From contig NC_062982.1 in the NCBI RefSeq assembly GCF_023078275.1, forward strand, positions 263,001 through 327,000: DNA of 64,000 bases, given 5' to 3'. Shown here in pieces: positions 12,001 through 20,400 of this stretch (position 1 is its first letter; every line of letters begins with the position of its first letter). A program made the translations under genes and the position numbers. The notes under the pieces were generated by a model. It saw only the letters and a list, made by a program, of their open reading frames with translations. It ran no database searches and was not told the DNA's origin. The DNA comes from Leguminivora glycinivorella. Lineage: Eukaryota > Arthropoda > Insecta > Lepidoptera > Tortricidae.

Positions 12001-15000
12001 GCTAATTTTGTCTCTTTCTAACGCGAGCGAAGCCGCGGGCAAAAGCCAGTAGTCATATATTTTTGGTCAGGCTTTACAAAAGTGTCTTACAAAGTGAAAA
12101 TTAGATTTTTTACATACATTTACACGCCGTTACCTGCAGACTCTCCTGCAGCGAGCGCAGGTCTGGCGAGATCTCCCCGGCCTCCTTCTCGCGCAGGTAG
12201 CTCAGCACCACGTTACAGCAGTAGATGATCTGACCGGTCGAGTGTGAGTGTTCTTCATGCCGTTACCTGCAGACTCTCCTGCAGAGAGCGCAGGTCTGGC
12301 GAGATCTCCCGGCCTCCTTCTCGCGCAGGTAGCTCAGCACCACGTTACAGCAGTAGATGATCTGACCGGTCGAGTGTGAGTGTTCTTCATGCCGTTACCT
12401 GCAGACTCTCCTGCAGCGAGCGCAGGTCTGGCGAGATCTCCCCGGCCTCCTTCTCGCGCAGGTAGCTCAGCACCACGTTACAGCAGTAGATGATCTGACC
12501 GGTCGAGTGTGAGTGTTCTTCATGCCGTTACCTGCAGACTCTCCTGCAGCGAGCGCAGGTCTGGCGAGATCTCCCCGGCCTCCTTCTCGCGCAGGTAGCT
12601 CAGCACCACGTTACAGCAGTAGATGATCTGACCGGTCGAGTGTGAGTGTTCTTCATGCCGTTACCTGCAGACTCTCCTGCAGCGAGCGCAGGTCTGGCGA
12701 GATCTCCCGGCCTCCTTCTCGCGCAGGTAGCTCAGCACCACGTTACAGCAGTAGATGATCTGACCGGTCGAGTGTGAGTGTTCTTCATGCCGTTACCTGC
12801 AGACTCTCCTGCAGCGAGCGCAGGTCTGGCGAGATCTCCCCGGCCTCCTTCTCGCGCAGGTAGCTCAGCACCACGTTACAGCAGTAGATGATCTGACCGG
12901 TCGAGTGTGAGTGTTCTTCATGCCGTTACCTGCAGACTCTCCTGCAGCGAGCGCAGGTCTGGCGAGATCTCCCCGGCCTCCTTCTCGCGCAGGTAGCTCA
13001 GCACCACGTTACAGCAGTAGATGATCTGACCGGTCGAGTGTGAGTGTTCTTCATGCCGTTACCTGCAGACTCTCCTGCAGCGAGCGCAGGTCTGGCGAGA
13101 TCTCCCCGGCCTCCTTCTCGCGCAGGTAGCTCAGCACCACGTTACAGCAGTAGATGATCTGACCGGTCGAGTGTGAGTGTTCTTCATGCCGTTACCTGCA
13201 GACTCTCCTGCAGCGAGCGCAGGTCTGGCGAGATCTCCCCGGCCTCCTTCTCGCGCAGGTAGCTCAGCACCACGTTACAGCAGTAGATGATCTGACCGGT
13301 CGAGTGTGAGTGTTCTTCATGCCGTTACCTGCAGACTCTCCTGCAGCGAGCGCAGGTCTGGCGAGATCTCCCCGGCCTCCTTCTCGCGCAGGTAGCTCAG
13401 CACCACGTTACAGCAGTAGATGATCTGACCGGTCGAGTGTGAGTGTTCTTCATGCCGTTACCTGCAGACTCTCCTGCAGCGAGCGCAGGTCTGGCGAGAT
13501 CTCCCCGGCCTCCTTCTCGCGCAGGTAGCTCAGCACCACGTTACAGCAGTAGATGATCTGACCGGTCGAGTGTGAGTGTTCTTCATGCCGTTACCTGCAG
13601 ACTCTCCTGCAGCGAGCGCAGGTCTGGCGAGATCTCCCCGGCCTCCTTCTCGCGCAGGTAGCTCAGCACCACGTTACAGCAGTAGATGATCTGACCGGTC
13701 GAGTGTGAGTGTTCTTCATGCCGTTACCTGCAGACTCTCCTGCAGCGAGCGCAGGTCTGGCGAGATCTCCCCGGCCTCCTTCTCGCGCAGGTAGCTCAGC
13801 ACCACGTTACAGCAGTAGATGATCTGACCGGTCGAGTGTGAGTGTTCTTCATGCCGTTACCTGCAGACTCTCCTGCAGCGAGCGCAGGTCTGGCGAGATC
13901 TCCCCGGCCTCCTTCTCGCGCAGGTAGCTCAGCACCACGTTACAGCAGTAGTTGCACACGCGCAGTCCGCCTGCGCACCCGAAGATCTGACCTGCCGAGA
14001 GAGAATACTTCTTGAGTGACTGTAATATGTAATGGCATCCTAAGCATCATAACACTCCTGGCGCGGCATAACACTCCTGCCCACAGCCGCAAAAGTTTTA
14101 GCAAAGATACTGCTCAATCGCATTGCTCCAAGAGTGGCAGAGACGCTGAGGGACGAGCAAGCAGGTTTTCGCCCTGGTCGCTCCTGCACAGACCACACCA
14201 ATACCCTACGCATCCTGATCGAACAGAGTGTCGAATGGCAGTCGGAGTTGTTCCTCGCCTTTGTGGACTTTGAAAAAGCCTTCGATACCGTGAAGTGGAG
14301 CGCGCTGTGGTCCAGCCTTCGTCGCAGGGGCATACCCGAGTGTGTCATCCGCATCATCCGCTCCTTGTACGAGGGGAGCACATGTAGGGTGATACATGAA
14401 AACGAAATGGGAGCGCCTATACAAATAAGTGCCGGTGTGAAGCAGGGATGCCTCCTGTCTCCACTGCTATTTATAATTCTGCTCGACGACGTCATGAGAA
14501 GAGTGGTCAAAACGCCAAGAGGCATTTCCTGGCATACAAAGGTACTGGAAGATCTTGATTACGCCGATGACATCGTGCTGATTTCGCCATCTTTAGCCCA
14601 TCTAAAAGCAAAACTTGAGAGTCTTCAAGAGGAAGCTGAAGCCATGGGCCTGCGAATCAACCGACGGAAGACTGTCAATATGCGAGTACAATCAGCTTGT
14701 AAGGAACCTTTGTTGCTCAAAAACGACCGCCTTGAATCAGTCTCCAAGTTTGTGTACCTCGGCAGTACACTGTCGAGTCAGGGAGGTGCAGACGATGACG
14801 TCGAGAGCAGAATTAAGAAGGCAAAAGCTGCATTTGCTCAACTCAAGCCTGTTTGGGATTCAAACGTGCTTACTCGCCGCGTGAAAATCTCCTCTTCGAA
14901 TCCATTGTCAAGACCGTGCTTCTCTTGGCTGTGAGACATGGAGAGTGACAAAGGGGCTGATGCACAAACTTCTTTGTTGCACAAAGTGTTTGTCAATAAG

Positions 15001-16893
15001 TCCCTCCGGTCGATCCTCCGTATCTTCTGGCCGAAAACTATAAGAAATGAGGATCTGTGGAGTATGTGCCGACAACCTCCGATTGCCCAGGAAGTGGCTC
15101 TGCGGAAATGGAGATGGATCGGTCATACCCTTCGAAGAGGAGCTACCAACAGCGCCAGTATCGCGTTTGAGTGGCGGCCTCAAGGAGGAAAGAGGGCCCG
15201 CAAACGCCCCGTACACACCTGGAGGCGGAGCGTTGAGAACGAGCTGAGGGAATATGGACTGAGCTGGAACGAGGCCAAGGTGGTGGCTCAAGATAGAAAG
15301 GAGTGGAAGGATCTTGTGGAGGCCCTATGCACCTATGGGGTGCCTTAGGACATACAACATCCTAAGCATCAGAAGTTCAAGTGGAAACCCAAGGTGGAAA
15401 TAATTTTGCTACCCTGTGGCATGTGGCAGTGTGGCAGCAATAAAAAGGATATTTTCCTTCATAATATGTATCATCAGTTATTGGCTTAGACTGGGCCACA
15501 CCACGGGATTTAGAGTAAAAGTAAAAATCTTTATCAAATATTGTATTGGAATTAAAAACATTAAAATAAGATCATGCATTTAGTTCATTTTCATTGAATT
15601 AATTGCGCAGTGCACAGTCAGTTTGCTTACAGAAAACAATATTTTTTTTTAATTTTTAATGACAGTTGATTGTCTTCTTTAAAAATAATTAACCAATTTC
15701 TAACACTACATTTAAAGAGTACCTGGCACACGCTGGGAGCAGCAGCGGCCGCAGAAGACCTGCCCGCACACACGGCAGTGGTGGCGCCGGCGCAGGGCTC
15801 CGAACCGCGCCGCACACTCGTAGCACTCGCGGGATATATCGTCCGGCATCCAGTAGCGGGCCAGCTCCGTGTCCGAGTACTTTGTGCCACTCTGTGAAAG
15901 AAAAGAAAACACAACAAAAATTAACAACTTTGTGCTCTAGTGCAGGGGAAAAAGCACCATCTCATCTGTACTGAAAAATTTTTTTTACACAATCGATATT
16001 TAAAAATGGTCAAGCCTCTTTAAAATGGTAGGTGTGACATTTTCTCTAAGCACTGTAAACAATTTTAACTAAAAAATATATTCATATAAATACAATGCAT
16101 TGCAAACAGCTTGGTGATCTATTTTTTTGTTTGAGAGTTAAATTAATTATTCATAACAACAAAGAAGTTACAGATAAATAAGATAATATTTTTTTGCATA
16201 AATAAGCTTGTTTAAAAGCATACCTTTTTCATCCTGTTTCTATTGCTGTGCACTGAACTTATAGCTTTATTTATCTAATAATCTTATTCTAGTAAGTATG
16301 TAGAGTTTCTAACTATTTTATTATTACAGCAACTTTTTCATTCCAATATGACTTTAAATAATGGGCGTATTTAGGTATGATGTAACAAAATAGGTAATTT
16401 GAAACTGTAATTATGCTATCTCTTTCATTCGAAATTCTCTGTTATCAAATAAAATAATCGCGCGCATGTTCTGTTTGTATACTGTACTTTGCATGTATAC
16501 TCATTCATTTACAAGTGGGAAGGAAGTAAAACCAGAATTCAGGTAGTACTTATTAAGTTCGTATTAGATTAAGTAATGAGTACTTACGCTAGACCCCAAC
16601 GCAACCAGACTACTGATCCTTCTCAGAACATTCTGCAAACTCCGTCCTTCGAACTCGACCGCATAGCTCGCCTGTTCCGGCTTGTCGTCGTACTCCTGCT
16701 TGCTCACATCCTCGTTCTGCGGAGACCCCTCTTTACTGTCTTCCGCAGCTTTGTTCTCAGTGCTCTCGCCCGTTTCGGTCGAGAACATCGGAAACTTCCA
16801 CAGTTTGTTGAAGAACGTTGATACCCCGCTCTGCGATGATTCCGGCTCGAAGCGCGGGAACTCCGTGAGCTGGGAAGTGTCGTACTGATCCAT
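39..16893 (-). CDS. PIKfyve: PIKfyve / Fab1 phosphatidylinositol 3-phosphate 5-kinase, N-terminal exons (partial, continues left of window)
   Basis: This kinase makes PI(3,5)P2 from PI3P on endosomes and lysosomes. Ten coding exons are read right to left: 16588-16893 (ATG), 15723-15891, 13861-13991, 11466-11608, 10285-10368, 7343-7467, 4476-4595, 2951-3007, 1388-1543 and 39-159. All junctions are GT-AG and phases match throughout, giving about 470 residues. The FYVE finger spans residues ~113-180, with WMPD, RRRHHCR, paired CxxC and LRVC (exons 2-3). A DEP domain follows at ~205-305 (exons 4-6), ending GGWLTGV and ADYALYRP. Exons 9-10 (QWLSAEALSASW; VLTKNVAHR) match the stretch entering the chaperonin-like domain. 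That domain's remainder and the kinase domain lie outside the window. Exons 3 and 6 are each followed in the downstream intron by tandem copies of their 3' half. The gene is head-to-head with EMC8/9. Identity is firm from the FYVE-DEP order; the exact start rests on the first ATG of exon 1. Confidence 0.93.
226..445 (+). repeat. tRNA-derived SINE-like repeat
   Basis: A pol III B-box-like GGGTTCGAACCCC lies at about 262-274, within a tRNA-like head that ends in a GTACCA-like stem. The body then carries the lepidopteran-repeat phrase GGTGAAAGAAAACATCGTGAG. Related bodies recur at 39400-39715, 61640-61862 and, inverted, 49975-50155. It sits in a PIKfyve intron. No cloverleaf complete enough for a functional tRNA was found. 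Element ends are approximate. Confidence 0.6.
688..1030 (+). repeat. tRNA-derived SINE with A and B boxes
   Basis: A box-like TGGCGCAGTCAGTAG lies near 779-793 and B box GGGTTCGAATCCC at 822-834, followed by a GTGATGAGC...TTGTTCCTGAGT body and a (ATTT)n tail. A close relative lies at 18757-19025. The preceding block 688-760 (TTCGAGAAACTCGCGCGGCT) is shared with 40630-40700. That suggests a composite SINE head used at two loci. Confidence 0.7.
1139..1375. mobile_element. MITE with long terminal inverted repeats and TTA target duplication
   Basis: Left arm starting GGCACTGGTCCCACCAAG and right arm ending GGTGGGACCAGTGCC are inverted copies over roughly 60-70 bp. The element is flanked by TTA at 1136-1138 and 1376-1378. 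A 3-bp TWA duplication with long inverted repeats fits PIF/Harbinger-type non-autonomous elements. It sits in a PIKfyve intron, 12 bp downstream of the exon 9 boundary at 1388. Confidence 0.75.
1629..1818 (+). repeat. 3' tail of an unidentified poly(A) retroelement, copy 1
   Basis: About 185 bp are nearly identical to 7792-7976 (ACTACACTGCCTATCATATA through TTCTTTAATAAATTAAAA). Both copies end in AATAAA followed by a run of A, so they look like 5'-truncated insertions of one poly(A) element. The flanks differ. No coding sequence is retained. Confidence 0.65.
2168..2372. repeat. Putative hAT-like short element
   Basis: The ends TAGTGATGTGC and GGCACATCA are roughly inverted, and the interior repeats GGAAACTTTCC-like palindromes. 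No convincing 8-bp target duplication was found, so the borders and class are tentative. Confidence 0.35.
3063..3830. mobile_element. Non-autonomous hAT element with 8-bp TSD
   Basis: Termini TAGAGATGTGTCAA and TTGGCACATCTCTA are inverted repeats with one mismatch. They are flanked by the exact 8-bp duplication ATACCCAT at 3055-3062 and 3831-3838. An 8-bp duplication and TAGAGATG ends are diagnostic of hAT elements. The interior is rich in AACCGGTT-like short inverted repeats and holds no transposase. It sits 55 bp intronward of the PIKfyve exon 8 acceptor (exon edge 3007). Confidence 0.85.
4761..7420. repeat. 132-bp tandem array (about 20 identical units) derived from PIKfyve exon 6 and its donor
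   Basis: The unit recurs at exactly 132 bp, for example at 4891, 5023, 5155 through 7399, with no difference seen between copies. On the minus strand each unit holds the last 78 nt or so of exon 6 (TGVPDAAPTFADYALYRP...), its GTGAGT donor and a 54-bp intron piece. The rightmost unit merges into the genuine exon 7343-7467, which alone has the upstream part (ICQALVSGGWL) and the acceptor. Because 132 is a multiple of three, plus-strand frames stay open through the array; that openness is not evidence of a gene. Copy number could be an assembly effect. Confidence 0.95.
7792..7982 (+). repeat. 3' tail of an unidentified poly(A) retroelement, copy 2
   Basis: Near-identical to 1629-1818, ending in AATAAATT and a 20-bp or longer A run. 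The A run abuts the 5' end of the LINE fragment at 7983, so two retroelement insertions are adjacent. Confidence 0.65.
7983..9690 (+). mobile_element. LINE reverse transcriptase fragment (5'-truncated, decayed)
   Basis: An open frame of 493 codons (7986-9467) covers much of a non-LTR reverse transcriptase: GKSPGHDGLSIEHL, NYRPISLATVSAKV, CFLDLSKAFD, GVRQGGLSSP and catalytic NISYADDMVLL, then the C-terminal segment. The endonuclease and ORF1 are missing. About 34 codons (8366-8468) are read out of frame: the +1 frame there gives the expected AQFGFKPNLSTESAIL block. So two compensating indels disrupt it. The 3' UTR ends in AATAAA and TTGAATTGAA repeats. It lies in a PIKfyve intron, antisense to the gene. 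The same family recurs at 60239-60780. CR1/L2-like; clade not assigned. Confidence 0.85.
9803..10103. repeat. Foldback / MITE-like inverted repeat element
   Basis: Outer arms CTCTCGACTATTTCCTCC and GGAGGAAACAGTCGAGAG face each other. An inner pair, ATCTGTGTCGGACCGTTT near 9879 and AAACGGTCCGACACAGAT near 10014, is also inverted. This nested inverted structure with an AT-rich core resembles a MITE. No clear target duplication was found. Confidence 0.5.
10383..10466. repeat. 84-bp hairpin element next to a PIKfyve splice acceptor
   Basis: Arms GTACTATCAGGTTCAAAAGT and the inverse of ACTTTTGCAGCTGATAGTAC pair over 26 bp with two mismatches around a 32-bp AT-rich loop. The near edge is 14 bp from the exon 5 acceptor (exon edge 10368), so the hairpin lies where a branch point and pyrimidine tract would be expected. 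Confidence 0.6.
11868..12052. mobile_element. Helitron-like lepidopteran repeat (Lep1-type)
   Basis: It starts ATACTAATATTATAAATG and ends with the GC-rich GCGAGCGAAGCCGCGGGC hairpin followed by AAAGCCAGTAGT. These end phrases are ubiquitous in Lepidoptera and fit a short non-autonomous Helitron with a terminal hairpin and CTRG-like end. There is no inverted repeat or target duplication, as expected. Class assignment is from memory of the family. Confidence 0.5.
12126..13951. repeat. 133-bp tandem array (14 units) derived from PIKfyve exon 3
   Basis: Units start at 12126, 12259, 12391, 12524, 12657, 12789, 12922 and so on to 13853: thirteen periods of 133 bp, two of them 132 bp through loss of one C. 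On the minus strand each upstream copy holds a GATCTGACC acceptor-side piece, a deletion of about 33 bp, the last ~91 nt of exon 3 (CCNVVLSYLREKEAGEISPD...) and the CAG/GTAACG donor. The 14th unit is the genuine exon 13861-13991. The unit starting 12259 has one further substitution. All copies lie in the intron downstream of the real exon. Confidence 0.95.
14050..15357 (+). mobile_element. RTE-type LINE, 5'-truncated and frameshifted, with 14-bp TSD
   Basis: The C-terminal half of an RTE-like endonuclease/reverse transcriptase: DEQAGFRPGRSC, VDFEKAFDTV, GVKQGCLLSPLLF, catalytic DYADDIVLIS, then WIGHTLRRG and TWRRSVENEL. The frame breaks at about 14890-14940 (stop at 14932), and reading continues at 14938-15348. 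The direct repeat CATCCTAAGCATCA at 14036-14049 and 15358-15371 is the target-site duplication. It interrupts the PIKfyve intron between exons 2 and 3, antisense to the gene. Dead by truncation and frameshift. Confidence 0.85.
15372..15722. other. Intronic DNA without recognised gene
   Basis: PIKfyve intron between the RTE insertion and exon 2: AT-rich unique-looking sequence. No repeat or coding signal was recognised. Confidence 0.5.
15892..16587. other. PIKfyve intron 1
   Basis: An AT-rich intron between the exon 1 donor (TCTAGC/GTAAGTACT at 16588) and the exon 2 acceptor (TTTCACAG at 15892 and above). Nothing else was recognised. Confidence 0.6.
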
Positions 16894-17482
16894 TATGGAT
16901 AGTACAACAGCCTAATTGTTTAGCGGATGTATAACATAAAGAATAGCGTCTGTTTTTATTACTATTGCAAAGCTATGAAAACAAGTCGATTTTAGTTGAG
17001 TTGTCACTGTCACTGTCAATCAGCTGAAAATAAAGTTGCCAGACTAATAAAGAAAACTCCTGATAAAATGCATATTCAATTTTAAATTTCAAAAAAAAAT
17101 TATATTCTGCTTAATGTTTTAAACATTCATTATTCACAAGTCTTAATCTTTTCGTTAAATTAAACCTTCTTGACAAAACAGAATTCTTATATGATTGGTT
17201 GAATAGTTTATACACTTTTACCTCTCAATCTCATTCAACAGAAATCTGGGAAACTGACAATGGCTTGCAACACTGGCGCTATTTAAGTTACACGTAAAAA
17301 AGCTGAAAGTATTAACTGCATTTATTCAATGACAGTGATGACAGCACAATTTGACGTCTTCAGGTTCTTCTTCAGTCTGTGGTGTAAGTTCGTCAAAAAA
17401 ATCGGAATCAAGAGATTTTTGGATAAAAATACGATAAATATAATATTTATTCACATATATTAATATTATTTTATCCTCCAAC
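16894..17482. promoter_or_regulatory. Bidirectional promoter interval, PIKfyve (-) / EMC8-9 (+)
   Basis: Only 590 bp separate the two initiator codons, which point away from each other. The interval must therefore hold both 5' UTRs and both core promoters. It is AT-rich, with no TATA box placed convincingly for either gene, as expected for housekeeping genes. Inferred from gene orientation only. Confidence 0.5.
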
Positions 17483-20400
17483 ATGGGTGAAGTATCCTTA
17501 GAAACTACACCTTACGCTAAAATCATACTTCATGCTGCGAAATATCCTCACTGTGCTGTAAACGGGGTGCTTCTGGCCGACGCCACAAAAATTCGAGATG
17601 GGGCCAAAAACCAGGACCTGGATATTGTGGACGCTGTGCCCCTGTTCCACCATAGCCATTACTTGTCACCTATGGCCGAAATTGCTCTTACACAGGTATT
17701 TACACGGTTGAACAAAATCAGTAATATCATGATTTACTTCGAAGTTTAGTAATGTTTTCTTCCAAATAATATATGTCGAGGAACAATCAATGCGTATGTT
17801 TATGTCATTACTACTGGTATACACTCACGGAAGCCACATGTAGTTAGGAGGTCACATATCCTGTCATGAAGGGCTGGCAATTGAGCTTGTTGTCACAACA
17901 ATTTGTAGGTTATTTATTGATCAATAAAATAGGAGTAATAGTCATTTATTATCTTACTATTAAAAAGTGTTAAAGTACTTTCTTTCAGGCAATATTTATT
18001 ATTATTCAATTAAAGGCGAGCAGCTATTCAGCTGATGAGCCTATGTCACACAGTGTCTCATGATTTATGGTTAGCAAAGTCATGTCACTATCTTATTATT
18101 TAAAAGCCACTTGTCTAGTCTGTTTTTAAACACATTCACTGAGGGAGCAGTAACAACACTATCCGGTAAACTGTTCCAAGCCGCTACAACACGATTGGAT
18201 AGGGAATGATATGCAGCTTTAGTAGTAGTAGGAGTGCGAATCAGTTTTAGGCTGTGACCTCGGGTCTCGCGGCTATTTAGTTTCTTTTTCTTTCCCCCTA
18301 TACATAAAGAACTCTTTATTTTTTACTTAAATATAAAAGAACTGTTTCTAATTATATGTATTTAAAAACAGACTCGACAAATATTTATTGAATGGACAAA
18401 ACACAAGTGCATAAGGACATTGACGTGCACGTATCAGCTTTAAGCTGCCTGTGCATTAGCAAATAATAATAATAATAATTTATCAAATTTCAGATAGAAA
18501 CAGTAGCCCAGGCCAGTAATCGCATCATAGCGGGCTACTACGCGGCGTGTGAGAACTTCCATGACAACACGGTGGACAAGTGCCCCGGGCAGAAGATTGC
18601 TGAGAAGATAGTAGAGCATTTCCCATCAGCGGTGTTTGTAGTGGTATGTTATTGTAGAATAGTTACTACTAAAGTTCCGATGGCTATAGATTGACTGTGT
18701 TATTTAATCTCTTGGTAGCTGTTGAAGCTTTTCTAAGGTAAAAGGAGTAACAACCTTGGCGACCGGTCTGGCTCAGTCAGTAGTGACCCTGCCTGCTAAG
18801 CCGTGGTCTTGGGTTCGAATCCCGGTAAGGGCATTTATTTGTGTGATGAGCACAGATATTTGTTCCTGAGTCTTGGATGTCTTCTATGTATAGTATAAGT
18901 ATGTATTTATCTATTTAAGTATGTATATAGTCGCTTAGCACCCATAGTACAAGCTTTGCTTAGTTTGGGGCTAAGTTGATCTGTGGTAACATATGTCCTG
19001 CCCCAATATTTATTTATTTATTTAATAGTGAGAACACTATGATATTGACATTTGAAATATATTTTTTGACGCTGCAAGCAGTTACTAAACGTCTTAAAAT
19101 TTTGTAAGCGTGATGGACAGGTAGAAAGAAATTCATTTCTGTCTTTTTCTTTTTAGAAATTGTTCAATTTTTTTTTTCATTTGCCAAAATGACTTAAGTT
19201 CCTACTAAAAAGGAGGCGCTTAAGACCGTTTGTAAGTGGACTGAGCAAAATTTTGTTCAAATCGGTCCAAAAAAAGGTCTCTGTTGACGAAAACATAGAA
19301 TTTGTGGCAACGACAGCCCAAATCTGAAGTCCATTTTGCTCTATCTCTTATCGTTTCCGAGATATATACGTAAAGTCTTGAAAGTGCGAAAAGTTAACTT
19401 TGCCATCACAGTCGTTCAGGCGCTCATGAGTTCTTTGTATGGAAAAGTCGAAAACCGACTCGCACTTGACCAATGTTCATAGAACGTGTTGTGGTTTTTT
19501 ACGCGGGTCCGCGACTGACGACGTTCGAATGTTTTGTTCGGAAATGTTTGAGGGTGGTTTCTTTGAAACGTCCCCGGTGGCGGGTGGTTCGACGGGCGAA
19601 GGTCACACGCCGCACGCGACGGTCTGTATTCGTTTTGTACAATAGCAACGGACGGCGGGTGGCGTCTTGATATGGAAAATGACTGACTTCACTAAAGATA
19701 ATGATGAACTCATTGAGGTAATACTAGAGAGGACACTGCGAGCAAAACGTTTGCGCTACAAACATAAGTCCATTGGACTTATGTTTCTGCCTGCACACAA
19801 ATAAAATGTAAAAATGCCTTCCTGCGCAACAAGATGCTGTTTAAGCCATACGAGAAAATCGAATAAAACTGACGTGTCACATTTCATCGGTTAGTCTACA
19901 CGCTATGTTAATCGATCTTTATTTAAGTAATTATTTCAATGAAGGGACGCGCTCCTCATACGCGAAGCTATCGCTGCCATTTTGTTGAACGAAATCATAG
20001 ATTAATCGCATCATAATCGCACAGACTTGACATGTAGGTAATCAACGGTAAGGTCATCAACGGGTTCCGATCCCTGCAATGTAAACATCGGCTCTGTGTT
20101 TATTTGGAAATTAAAAATTTAAAACAAGAGATATAGACTAGAAAAGTAGAAAATAGTTGAAAGTTAATAGTGACTGACCTTAATTATTGTGGAAAGTGAT
20201 AAACGTGCAAAATTAACACCAAAAACAGTGAAATTCAAATACCAACGGACAATAAACTAAAGTGGCATTTTTTAAATATATTTGGACCCCAACATATTAC
20301 TGTAAGTGGAAAAATAAACAATTACGACAATATTTGTGAGAAACTAGCGTGAAATACAAATATTTGGTGAAAAAACAAATTAGTGAAATTGCCAAATCAT

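Noticed and set aside
12126..13951. CRISPR-like array
   Set aside because: The period is constant but there are no unique spacers: the whole 133-bp unit is repeated, and the genome is an insect's. It is an exon-derived tandem repeat.
14040..14525. 161-codon minus-strand frame
   Set aside because: Antisense of the RTE reverse transcriptase at 14134-14934; composition and position fit a shadow frame.
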